This document shows, in pieces, positions 7,944 to 15,794 of a stretch of DNA of 64,000 nucleotides. The notes under the pieces were generated by a model, which did no database searches, was not told where the DNA came from, and was given only the letters and a program-made list of their open reading frames with translations. The position numbers and the translations under genes are program-made. Location of the stretch: assembly GCA_937902315.1 (NCBI GenBank), contig CALGUG010000064.1:186001-250000 (forward strand), read 5' to 3'. The number at the start of each line of letters is the position of its first letter. Within the stretch, counting starts at the first letter, position 1. The DNA is from an uncultured Chloroflexales bacterium (GTDB lineage: Bacteria > Chloroflexota > Chloroflexia > Chloroflexales > Chloroflexaceae).

Positions 7944-9074
7944 TTATTCTGCGTATTCCCACAACAAGTCATCTACATCATCGATATCGAGTGGTCGCTG
8001 ATCGGCGAGCGCTTTGATACGAGCAGCAGCATTACGTGCCTGGGCTTCGCTCAGCATCATGCCCAACTCGCGGGCGCGTTCGGCGATGGCGTGCCAGCCG
8101 GTCAGGTGGTGTGCGATCGCAACAGTACGTTTTTGACCGAACATATTTGGATCGATCACTTCGTAGGAATTCGGATCGTTGAGAATCGCTTTGGTATGTA
8201 GACCAGCTTTATGGGTGAAGGCGGTTGAACCAGTGATGTAGTTGTTGAAGGGGATATCGATGTCGACGAATTCCGCTACCAATCGATCGAGTTCGGCGAG
8301 GGCCGGCAGCTTGTAACGGGCCACATTAGCCGGATTGAGCGAGGCCATACGGGCGATGAAACCGCCCAACGGCGTGATTCCGTTCCGTTCGCCGATGCCC
8401 AAGATCGAGACATCGATATGCGTCGCGCCAGCTTCGAGCGCACAGAAGGCGTTGGCGATCGCGCAGCCGCTATCGTTGTGGCCGTGAAACTCAATGTCGC
8501 AGCCGACATTGGCACGCACGGTGCTGACCACATCGAACACTTGGCGAGGCGTCGCGATGCCCACCGTATCGGCGATGCCGATGCGTTGGATCTTTAAGCT
8601 GTCGATGGCGCGATAAACGGTTAGGAGGTCTTCGATTGGAGTGCGGAAAGCATCTTCGCAGGAAAATCGGATCTCAACGTCGTGTTGCTGCAGATAGCCG
8701 ATCACCTCTCGGGCCTGATCGATAATCTCTTCGATCGAACGACCGTGGCTGGCGCGACGCAACTGTTCGCTGGTTGCAAACAGCATATTGACGCCCTGTG
8801 CGCCACTTTCGACCGCGAGACGTGCATCAGCGAGGTGACAACGGATATGGGTTAAAACACGCGCTCTGAGACCAAGACGAGCGATGGAGGCAAGATCCTG
8901 CGCACTTTGAGGGGAAGCTGCAGGGGAGGTTAATTCGATATACTCGACACCGAAGTCGTCGAGTGCTTGTGCGAGACGAACGCGTTGTTGGCTCGTAAAA
9001 CGAGCGTTTGCGAACTGTTCACCTTCGCGTAAGGTTGTATCGACTAAAAACCAACGGTTAGGCAACAACATCAT
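7944..9074 (-). CDS. hcs: Homocitrate synthase
   Basis: The first committed enzyme of the alpha-aminoadipate pathway; it condenses acetyl-CoA with 2-oxoglutarate. This DRE-TIM metallolyase opens with WFLVDTTLREGEQFANARF; LREGEQ is the homocitrate form of the motif, where isopropylmalate synthases have LRDGEQ. HGHNDSGCAIAN supplies the metal histidines. HKAGLHTKAIL resembles Thermus homocitrate synthase. The start is the first of two adjacent ATGs (9074, 9071) after GAGGGAG. It is the first enzyme gene of the operon and its start lies inside the end of a 50-aa upstream ORF. Confidence 0.92.
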   Translation of the reverse strand: MMLLPNRWFLVDTTLREGEQFANARFTSQQRVRLAQALDDFGVEYIELTSPAASPQSAQDLASIARLGLRARVLTHIRCHLADARLAVESGAQGVNMLFATSEQLRRASHGRSIEEIIDQAREVIGYLQQHDVEIRFSCEDAFRTPIEDLLTVYRAIDSLKIQRIGIADTVGIATPRQVFDVVSTVRANVGCDIEFHGHNDSGCAIANAFCALEAGATHIDVSILGIGERNGITPLGGFIARMASLNPANVARYKLPALAELDRLVAEFVDIDIPFNNYITGSTAFTHKAGLHTKAILNDPNSYEVIDPNMFGQKRTVAIAHHLTGWHAIAERARELGMMLSEAQARNAAARIKALADQRPLDIDDVDDLLWEYAE

Positions 9075-9210
9075 GTCTCCCTCGTAGGGTAAGTTGGCAT
9101 GCGCCAAACAACTCAGGGCGTGCTACTCGAGGCGTATAGATCACGGTCTCCAGCTTCAGGAACGAGCGTTTAACCGAGCGTTTCGAGTTGTGTTTGAAGA
9201 ATTGTTTCAT
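9058..9210 (-). CDS. Lysine-rich 50-aa ORF overlapping the hcs start
   Basis: A 50-codon frame with a strong ribosome-binding site (AAGGAAGGAAACAGCA, then ATG). It starts MKQFFKHNSKRSVKRSFLK, with five lysines in the first 19 residues (four AAA, one AAG) and no acidic residue there. Its TAA lies 17 nt inside hcs, so ribosomes ending here would reach the hcs start region. I recognise no family. It may be a leader ORF that couples translation to hcs, or a real small basic protein. Confidence 0.5.
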   Translation of the reverse strand: MKQFFKHNSKRSVKRSFLKLETVIYTPRVARPELFGACQLTLRGRHDVVA

Positions 9211-9273
9211 TGCTGTTTCCTTCCTTAGTTCAAGAATTTGTAAGAAGATTGCCAAAAAGTAGGTGCATACATC

Positions 9274-9305
9274 AAAAAAACCGGCCTGCCAGTCTGGCAG
9301 CCGGT
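9274..9305 (-). terminator. Intrinsic terminator inside the lysine operon leader (attenuator)
   Basis: On the minus strand ACCGGCTGCCAG and CTGGCAGGCCGGT pair almost perfectly and are followed by seven T. It lies between the promoter at 9445-9473 and the first structural gene, in the direction of transcription, so it would stop most transcripts unless overridden. Confidence 0.85.
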
Positions 9306-9334
9306 GCTCAACCTCGTTTTCGAGCCAAGCGGTG

Positions 9335-9406
9335 CTAACCAGACGTTATGTCAGGCTTTTTCACGCGCTTGATCTGTTTATCGAGGCTGTTGATGAGATT
9401 TACCAT
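9335..9406 (-). CDS. Lysine-rich leader peptide of the lysine operon
   Basis: A 23-codon frame starting about 32 nt after the predicted transcription start: MVNLINSLD, then KQIKRVKK, then PDITSG and TAG. Four of 23 codons are lysine (AAA, AAG, AAA, AAG), all within eight residues. The last codons contain GTCTGG, which can pair with CCAGAC in the terminator loop 5' arm. A ribosome stalled on lysine codons would leave GTCTGG free; one that reaches the stop codon would cover it. No strong Shine-Dalgarno is seen before this ATG. Confidence 0.6.
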   Translation of the reverse strand: MVNLINSLDKQIKRVKKPDITSG

Positions 9407-9444
9407 GTTTATGGACTAATCGACATTCTTGCAAAACTGGATTG

Positions 9445-9473
9445 AGTATACCAGTTGCCCGCCAAGCTGTCAA
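9445..9473 (-). promoter_or_regulatory. Sigma-70 type promoter of the lysine operon
   Basis: On the minus strand TTGACA is followed after exactly 17 nt by TATACT. The predicted start is near 9438, about 365 nt before the hcs start codon, which leaves room for the leader peptide, terminator and 50-aa ORF. Confidence 0.85.
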
Positions 9474-9592
9474 ACGCCCGCCCATACACCATTTCAACCA
9501 ACATAGCAGAAGAGCAAGGCGCTCTCATACAACATCTGTCCGATCACTTCAGCACGCTGGCGTCGAGGTCTCTTCCGCAAAGCAGGTTACTA

Positions 9593-9615
9593 GCGCGTCC
9601 GCCTACGGCTACCAA
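9593..9615 (+). repeat. REP-like element copy 3
   Basis: Full core GCGTCCGCCTACGGCTACC, preceded by CACGCTGGCG...TTCCGCAAAG, a left flank shared in degenerate form with copies at 24050, 33807 and 43009. Confidence 0.85.
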
Positions 9616-9757
9616 CAGCTCACCCGCCGCTATAGGCTGCTAGTTGTACCGAAGCCGCCCCCAAAATGAAACATTTCCAGCAGATTTCGTATCACAACAA
9701 TCAGGCGAACCTCGGATCAGGGGGCGATAAGGCTGCCGTCTGGAAGGATAGGAGCTT

Positions 9758-9780
9758 GATAGCCGTAGGCGGACGCGCCA
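9758..9780 (-). repeat. REP-like element copy 4
   Basis: GATAGCCGTAGGCGGACGCG followed by CCAAGGACCGAATGGAAGG, the usual right flank. With copy 3 it forms a convergent pair 140 bp apart between the lysine promoter and nth. Confidence 0.85.
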
Positions 9781-9940
9781 AGGACCGAATGGAAGGTTAA
9801 GATCTCTCCGTCAGAGTCGAGAACGAGCGATGCGGAGCGATCGGAGGCCGATCATTTGCTACCCTTTAAGCGCGATTTGGGAAAAGACAAGCAACGCTAT
9901 GCGAACAGCGCATTGGCGAACTTGGATAGAAAGGCCAGCT

Positions 9941-10642
9941 ATGAGCGACGATCTTCAGAGCGATCTGAAAGCGAAAGCGCGCGAAGCCTATGAGCGGCTT
10001 GTGGCGATGCAAGGCTATCGCAAGCGGGTCCCGCGCCGCGAACCCATGCACGAGCTGATCTCGACTATGCTCTCGCATCGCACCACCGGCCAGAACGAAG
10101 CGCTGGCCTATGAGCGCATGTGGAAGCGCTTCGGCTCGTGGGAGGCCATTCGCGATGCGCCGCTGCCCGAGCTGATCGAGGCGATCGCGCCCGCGAACTT
10201 CGCCGAAGCCAAAGCGCCCAACATTCAAAAAACCCTGAAGGCGATCATCGACGAGCGGGGCGAGGCCAAGATCGACTTTCTGGCCGATCTCTCGCCCGAG
10301 GATGGGTTGGCTTGGCTGCTCAAGCTGCCGGGAGTCGGCATCAAAACCGCGACGCTGGTCCTGCTCTTCTGCTTTGGCAAGCCGCTGCTGCCCGTCGACA
10401 CCCACGTGCACCGCGTCAGCCAACGGATCGGCCTGTTCGGCCCCAAGGTCAACCCGACCGCCGCTCACCCCATCCTGGCCGCGCTGCTGCCGCGCGATGC
10501 CGAATTCCTCTACAACTTTCACGTCGCCTTCTTACGCCACGGGCAGCGCATCTGCACCTGGTCGAATCCGCGCTGCCAGCAATGCCCGCTGCGCGACATC
10601 TGCGATTGGTACGCAGCCCACGTGGCCGAGTCAGCGGGCTGA
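9941..10642 (+). CDS. nth: Endonuclease III (DNA glycosylase/AP lyase)
   Basis: A 233-aa base-excision repair enzyme that removes oxidised pyrimidines and nicks at abasic sites. The helix-hairpin-helix LPGVGIKTA contains the catalytic lysine and is followed by LPVDTHVHR with the catalytic aspartate. The C terminus has C-X6-C-X2-C-X5-C (CTWSNPRCQQCPLRDIC) for the [4Fe-4S] cluster. I placed the start at ATG 9941, after GAAAGG; a longer frame begins at 9830 without support. Confidence 0.92.
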   Translation: MSDDLQSDLKAKAREAYERLVAMQGYRKRVPRREPMHELISTMLSHRTTGQNEALAYERMWKRFGSWEAIRDAPLPELIEAIAPANFAEAKAPNIQKTLKAIIDERGEAKIDFLADLSPEDGLAWLLKLPGVGIKTATLVLLFCFGKPLLPVDTHVHRVSQRIGLFGPKVNPTAAHPILAALLPRDAEFLYNFHVAFLRHGQRICTWSNPRCQQCPLRDICDWYAAHVAESAG

Positions 10643-10720
10643 GCGCAAGCGTTCGGCCAGATTCGGGTACAATGCTGGGGTCTACGTTTCACGATACATT
10701 TATCAAGGAGCCAGAGATCT

Positions 10721-12937
10721 ATGACGATCGAAGCACCGTCGCTTACTTGGGAATTTCCTCTGCCGCGCACCCACACCGGCGTGTTGTTGGGCAACGGCAT
10801 TCAAGGTTTAATGGTTTGGGGCGTCGATACGCTCAATATCACGGTTGGCCGCGCCGGTTTCTGGGATCATCGTGGCGGCAACGCCTTCGCGAACCGCACT
10901 ACCTACCGCGAGGTGCGCCGCATGCTCGAGGCCAACGACGAAGCGGGCATTCGAGCCGCCTTCGCTACTACGCCCTCCGAGCCGGGCCTGCCCGAGCGCC
11001 CCACCCAGATCGGTGGCGGTCGGCTCGAACTGCGCTTCCCCAACGGGCTGCGCCCCAGCCACGCCGAGCTGCAGACCAGCAACGCCACCCTGCATATCAC
11101 GCTGACGGGCGATGCGGGCGCTAGCAGCCGCCTGACCATTCACCAAGCTATGGACGCCGAGCTGGCTTGGGTCGAGCTTGACCCAGCCTTGGCCGAACAG
11201 GTCGAGGTCACCTTGCGCCCAGCTTGGGACTTTATTGGCGAACATCTAGCCGCGGTCGGCATCGAGCCGCCGCTGCGCACGTCACACGCTACAGGCGGCA
11301 GCTTTCTGCAGACCCTGCCCGCCGACGATCCGCTGGCCTTGGCTTGGAAGCGCAAGGGCAACACCCTGCTCATCGCGACCGCGCTCGGCCCGCAGGCCGC
11401 TCAACAGGCCGACAATGCGCTCGAGCAGGCCGATCTGGCCGCCGCTCGCAGCCGCGCCGACGCTTGGTGGAGCGACTACTGGCGTAGCGTCCCGCGCCTC
11501 AGGCTGCCCGATCCCTCGCTGCAGCACACCTGGGATTACGGCGTATACAAGCTGGCGGGCCTGACTACACCGGGCGGCATTCCGGCCTCGCTGCAAGGGC
11601 CGTGGCTGGAAGAGTACCAGATGTTGCCTTGGAGCAGCGACTACCACTTCAACATCAACATTCAGATGATCTACTGGCCCTGTCTGCCGACCGGGCGCTT
11701 CGATCACTTCTGGCCGCTCTGGGATATGATTATGGGCTGGCTGCCCCAGCTCAAAGACAACGCAGCCAAGTTCTTCGACGCGCCCGACGCCCTGATGATG
11801 CCGCACGCCGTCGATGATCGCTGCCAAGTGATCGGCAACTTCTGGACGGGTACCATCGACCAAGCCTGTATCGCTTGGATGGCTCAGATGGCCTGGCTGC
11901 ACTATCGCTACAGCGGCGATGAGCGCGTTCTGCGCGAAGTGGCTTGGCCGCTTCTGGTCGGCGCCTTCAACGGCTACTGGGCTATGCTCGAGACCATCGA
12001 GCGCGACGGCAAACAGCGCCTCTCGCTGCCGGTCTCGGTCAGCCCCGAATACAACGGCGCTCAGATGAACGCTTGGGGCCGCGATGCCAGCTTCCAGTTG
12101 GCGGCGCTGCACTTTGTGGCTCAGGCCCTGCCGCAAGCCGCCCAGATCTTAGGTGAGCCGCTCGACGAGCGTTGGGCACAGGTCAGCCGCGATCTGCCGC
12201 CCTACACCCTGGCCGCCGTCGATAGCGGTCAGCCGCGCATCGCGCTCTGGGAAGGGCAAGATCTCGACGAGAGCCATCGCCACCACTCGCACCTCGGGGC
12301 GATCTACCCCTTCTGCACCATCGATCCTTACGCCGAAGAGCACAAGCAGATCGTGCAGAACTCGCTGCAGCACTGGGTGCGCAAGGGCGCAGGCGCTTGG
12401 ACCGGCTGGTGCATTCCGTGGGCCAGCATCCTTAACTCGCGCTGCAACCAGCCCGATGCCGCCGTCACTTGGCTGCACTGGTGGAAAGATGTCTTCACCA
12501 ATATCGGCCACGGCACGCTGCACAATGGCGACTTCGCGGGCGCGACCATCTTCGGCCCGATCGTACCTATGGGCTTTGTGGGCGGCGAGCACCACGAGAT
12601 TATGCAGATCGAAGCAGGTATGGGCGCGGTGACCGCCGTCCAAGAGCTGCTGGTGCAGCAGCGCGGCGATACCTTGGCGATTCTGCCCGCCATCCCGCGT
12701 CTCTGGCGCTCCTTCTCCTTCGACGGCATCTGGGTCGAAGGCGCCTTCCGGGTCGGCGCGAGCGTCGAGGCGGGCAAGGTGCGCGAAGTGCGCGTAGAGG
12801 CCACCCGCGCTGGAACGCTGCGCTTCAGCCCTGGCTTCCAAGGTGCTTACAGCATCGACGGCCAAGAGTCCGATGCCGCGGTGATCGAACGCAGTTTCAC
12901 AGCGGGCGAGACGCTGGTTCTGCGCGCTCTAAGCTAA
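10721..12937 (+). CDS. GH95-like glycoside hydrolase
   Basis: A 738-aa protein with the layout of family 95 glycosidases (alpha-L-fucosidase or galactosidase): an N-terminal beta domain and an (alpha/alpha)6 catalytic domain. Typical segments are SDYHFNINIQMIYWP (residues about 307-321, with the family's catalytic-asparagine region), HRHHSHLGAIYPF and GAWTGWCIPWASI. No signal peptide is seen, so it is probably cytoplasmic. AAGGAG lies 10 nt before the ATG. The catalytic acid was not pinned down and the sugar is unknown. It stands apart from the transport locus at 43-54 kb. Confidence 0.75.
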   Translation: MTIEAPSLTWEFPLPRTHTGVLLGNGIQGLMVWGVDTLNITVGRAGFWDHRGGNAFANRTTYREVRRMLEANDEAGIRAAFATTPSEPGLPERPTQIGGGRLELRFPNGLRPSHAELQTSNATLHITLTGDAGASSRLTIHQAMDAELAWVELDPALAEQVEVTLRPAWDFIGEHLAAVGIEPPLRTSHATGGSFLQTLPADDPLALAWKRKGNTLLIATALGPQAAQQADNALEQADLAAARSRADAWWSDYWRSVPRLRLPDPSLQHTWDYGVYKLAGLTTPGGIPASLQGPWLEEYQMLPWSSDYHFNINIQMIYWPCLPTGRFDHFWPLWDMIMGWLPQLKDNAAKFFDAPDALMMPHAVDDRCQVIGNFWTGTIDQACIAWMAQMAWLHYRYSGDERVLREVAWPLLVGAFNGYWAMLETIERDGKQRLSLPVSVSPEYNGAQMNAWGRDASFQLAALHFVAQALPQAAQILGEPLDERWAQVSRDLPPYTLAAVDSGQPRIALWEGQDLDESHRHHSHLGAIYPFCTIDPYAEEHKQIVQNSLQHWVRKGAGAWTGWCIPWASILNSRCNQPDAAVTWLHWWKDVFTNIGHGTLHNGDFAGATIFGPIVPMGFVGGEHHEIMQIEAGMGAVTAVQELLVQQRGDTLAILPAIPRLWRSFSFDGIWVEGAFRVGASVEAGKVREVRVEATRAGTLRFSPGFQGAYSIDGQESDAAVIERSFTAGETLVLRALS

Positions 12938-13315
12938 TCGGCGCGATCTCGTCGAAACGCTTTTAAACGATCCAAACTTCACAGGGATCTCGGGCCGTTG
13001 CCTGAGATCCCTGCCAACACAACGGAGACACCCGCTGCTCGACCTTCGAGCATACAAGGCGTTGGGCCTCTCCGCATTGCAAGGCCCGCATACCCCTCAA
13101 CTTGGGGCCCTCTAAGCCTATTTTCATCCGCCAAGCCGAGCCAAAAGCTATGCAGATCGGCTCTAAGAATGGTATACTGACGCCTAGTATAGATAGATTG
13201 TTCGTATATCTGTTCCGTTTATCTGTATGGTGTAGCATTGCATAGTGCTGCGCTTCAGCATGTGAAGATGTGTTCGACCTTATGGGCTACACATCCGAAA
13301 CGATAAGGAGTCAGT
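12938..13315. other. Intergenic stretch between the GH95-like gene and moxR
   Basis: Contains a perfect 9-bp-plus stem AGGGATCTC/GAGATCCCT at 12983-13012 with no U-run, a possible extended -10 (GGTATACT) near 13172, and the moxR ribosome-binding site AAGGAG. No gene seen. Confidence 0.5.
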
Positions 13316-14308
13316 GTGGACACGATCCAACAGGTGGCTGCGCGAATTGCTGAAAATGTAGAGAGCGTGATCGTCGGAAAGCGCTCTGCTGTCGATCTAG
13401 TCTTGGTGGCGCTCCTTTGCAAAGGGCACGTGCTCTTGGAGGATGTGCCCGGCACCGGAAAAACGATGCTAGCGAAATCGATCGCTCGCTCAATCGGTTC
13501 GAGCTTCAAACGCATTCAGTTCACCCCCGACCTGCTCCCTTCCGATGTAACAGGTATTTCGATCTTCAACCAACAGACGCGCGAATTCGAGTATCGACCC
13601 GGCCCCGTAATGGCGCAGATCGTGCTGGCCGACGAGATCAACCGCGCGACACCGAAGACACAATCAGCCCTTCTCGAGGCTATGGAAGAGCGCCAGACGA
13701 CCGTCGATGGCACAACCTACGAGCTTCCCAAACCCTTTATCGTTTTAGCGACCCAGAACCCGATCGAATACGAAGGCACCTTCCCTCTGCCCGAAGCGCA
13801 ACTCGACCGCTTCCTGCTGCGGATCCACTTGGGCTATCCTGAAAAGCGCGACGAGATCGCCATCCTCAAACGTCAGCGCCAATCGCACCCGATCGAAGCC
13901 CTCAACCAAGTGGTCAGCATCGAAGAGCTCTTGCAGATGCAAGAGGCGGTCAAAGAGATCTACGTTGACGAGCTGATCGAGGAGTACATCGTCAACATCG
14001 CCACGGCCACTCGCCACCACGAAGATGTCTATCTGGGAGCGAGCACCCGTGGCTCACTAGCGCTCTACCGCACGGCTCAGGCACGAGCAGCCATGCAAGG
14101 GCGCGACTTCGTCATTCCCGACGATGTAAAGGCCTTGGCCGAACCGGTCTTGGGCCACCGTATGATCATCAGCCCGGCGGCCCGTATTCGCAACGTAACG
14201 CCCAACGCCGTAATGAACGATATTTTGAACGCAGTAGCCGTGCCGGGCGCGCGTGCCGGTCGACGCTACGATGCCGACACACGCCCCGCCACGGTAAACT
14301 CGCGCTAA
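13316..14308 (+). CDS. MoxR-family AAA+ ATPase
   Basis: A 330-aa chaperone-like ATPase; MoxR proteins usually help assemble or activate other complexes together with VWA-domain partners. Walker A is PGTGKT (residues 45-50), Walker B is LADEINRA, and sensor ATQNPIEYEGTFPLPEAQLDRF follows. The start is GTG at 13316 behind AAGGAG. The usual DUF58 and VWA neighbours are absent; the next gene is moeA, 36 nt downstream, so a shared transcript is likely. Confidence 0.88.
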   Translation: MDTIQQVAARIAENVESVIVGKRSAVDLVLVALLCKGHVLLEDVPGTGKTMLAKSIARSIGSSFKRIQFTPDLLPSDVTGISIFNQQTREFEYRPGPVMAQIVLADEINRATPKTQSALLEAMEERQTTVDGTTYELPKPFIVLATQNPIEYEGTFPLPEAQLDRFLLRIHLGYPEKRDEIAILKRQRQSHPIEALNQVVSIEELLQMQEAVKEIYVDELIEEYIVNIATATRHHEDVYLGASTRGSLALYRTAQARAAMQGRDFVIPDDVKALAEPVLGHRMIISPAARIRNVTPNAVMNDILNAVAVPGARAGRRYDADTRPATVNSR

Positions 14309-14344
14309 ACCGAATGCCGCTTGCATTCGTTTCTGGAGGTTGTT

Positions 14345-15577
14345 ATGTCTGAGATGCGGCGTGACTCGCCCTATCCTATGGTGTCAGTCGATGAGGCCCA
14401 TCGTCTGATCGCCGCCAATCTATCGCTGTTGCCCACCGAAGAGATGAGCGCTCTGGAAGCGTTCGGCTGGGTTCTGGCGCAAGACGTCTACGCGCCCGAA
14501 GATATGCCCGACCTGCCCAAGTCAGCGATGGATGGCTATGCTCTGATCGCCAGCGACGGTATCGCGCCGCGTCGGGTGCTGGCGGAACTAACAGCCGGCA
14601 ATCGGCAAGATATTCGCTTGGAGCCCGGCACCGCCGCCCGCATTATGACCGGCGCTCCCCTGCCAGCCGGCGCCGACGCCGTGGTGATCGTCGAGCAGAC
14701 CCACGAGCGCGACGGCATCCTCACCATCGACCAAGCGCCCGTAGTCGGCCAATACATCCAAAGCGTCGGCCAAGACATCGCACGGGGCACGCTGGTCTTG
14801 GCCAAAGGCACCCCGCTGGGCGCCGCCGAGATCGGCCTGTTGGCGACCGTCGGTCAGACCCGCATTCAAGTCTATCGTCGTCCGCGCGTGGCGGTCTTGG
14901 CGACCGGCGACGAAGTCGTCGAACCCGATGCGCCCTCCGCGCCGGGCATCATCCGCGACAGCAACCGCTACGCCCTGATGGCGGCTGTGCGCGAGGCGGG
15001 CGGCATCCCGATCTCGCTGGGCATCGCGCGCGACGACCAAACCACCCAACGCCAAGCCATTTTGAGCGGTCTAGAGCAAGCCGATCTGGTGCTCACCAGC
15101 GGCGGCGTCAGCATGGGCACCCGCGACCTGATCAAGCCGATCTTGGCCGAGCTGGGTACAGTCCACTTCGGACGTATCGCCTATAAACCCGGCAAACCCA
15201 CCACCTTCGCCACCGTCAACGGCAAGATCGTCTTCGGCCTGCCCGGCTTCCCCGTCTCGTCGCTGGTCTCGTTCGAGGTGTTTGTGCGCCCGACCCTGCG
15301 CCGTCTGCAGGGCGACCGCAACCCCGAGCGCCCGCGCGTGCGTGTGCGCCTGCACGAGCAGATCAAGCCCGCGCCCGATCGCCCCGAATACCAACGCGTC
15401 CAGATCGCTTGGCGCGACGGCCAGCTAGTGGCCACCAGCACAGGCATTCAAAACAGCAGCCGTCTGCTTTCGCTGCGGGGCGCCAACGGCCTGCTGATCG
15501 TGCCGCCCGGCGAGTCGCCTTACCCCGCTGGCAGCGAACTCGAAGCCCTGCTGACCGGCCCGCTCTTCACGGCCTAA
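14345..15577 (+). CDS. moeA: Molybdopterin molybdenumtransferase
   Basis: A 410-aa enzyme that inserts molybdate into adenylylated molybdopterin. Family motifs are seen in order: DLPKSAMDGYAL, MTGAPLPAGADAVV, VLATGDEV, TSGGVSMGTRD and YKPGKPTTFA with GLPGFPVSS. GGAGG lies 6 nt before the ATG at 14345. It follows moxR closely; MoxR ATPases can act on molybdenum and other metalloenzymes, but this link is inference. Confidence 0.93.
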   Translation: MSEMRRDSPYPMVSVDEAHRLIAANLSLLPTEEMSALEAFGWVLAQDVYAPEDMPDLPKSAMDGYALIASDGIAPRRVLAELTAGNRQDIRLEPGTAARIMTGAPLPAGADAVVIVEQTHERDGILTIDQAPVVGQYIQSVGQDIARGTLVLAKGTPLGAAEIGLLATVGQTRIQVYRRPRVAVLATGDEVVEPDAPSAPGIIRDSNRYALMAAVREAGGIPISLGIARDDQTTQRQAILSGLEQADLVLTSGGVSMGTRDLIKPILAELGTVHFGRIAYKPGKPTTFATVNGKIVFGLPGFPVSSLVSFEVFVRPTLRRLQGDRNPERPRVRVRLHEQIKPAPDRPEYQRVQIAWRDGQLVATSTGIQNSSRLLSLRGANGLLIVPPGESPYPAGSELEALLTGPLFTA

Positions 15578-15606
15578 ATCTGGCCCGTCCAACCCACCGT
15601 AAGCTA

Positions 15607-15646
15607 GAGAGAGATTTCGCGCCCTCGTGCGAAATCTCTCTTTTTT
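15607..15646 (+). terminator. Terminator of moxR-moeA
   Basis: GAGAGATTTCGC and GCGAAATCTCTC form a stem with CCCTCGT loop, followed by TTTTTT. Confidence 0.9.
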
Positions 15647-15699
15647 CCACTTCCTTCAAAACGATGTTGGCGGAAAAGGTTCCATCCTCCCATTCGCCA

Positions 15700-15730
15700 A
15701 AATAAAAATCCGGCCTGAGGCAGGCCGATG
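15700..15730 (-). terminator. Terminator of rpoN
   Basis: On the minus strand TCGGCCTG-CCT-CAGGCCGGA is followed by TTTTTATTTT, about 65 nt after the rpoN stop. Confidence 0.9.
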
Positions 15731-15794
15731 AGCACAACAAAAAGGGCAGCAGTCTCAATTCCTAGACCGCCACCCTCTCAAGCTGCTTCGCTCG

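Noticed and set aside
9211..9480. Lysine riboswitch or T-box in the lysine operon leader
   Set aside because: I searched for a conserved T-box sequence (TGGNACCGCG type) and the multi-arm lysine riboswitch core and saw neither. The lysine-rich leader ORF plus terminator explains the region better.
10120..11124. A 334-codon frame on the plus strand
   Set aside because: Out-of-frame with nth and the GH95-like gene and rich in Arg/Ala; a shadow frame spanning their boundary.
11282..12136. A 284-codon frame on the minus strand
   Set aside because: Antisense to the GH95-like gene, no domain features.
10721..12937. The GH95-like gene as part of the GH2/ABC sugar locus
   Set aside because: It is 30 kb away, on the other strand, with its own context; only a functional link through sugar use remains possible.
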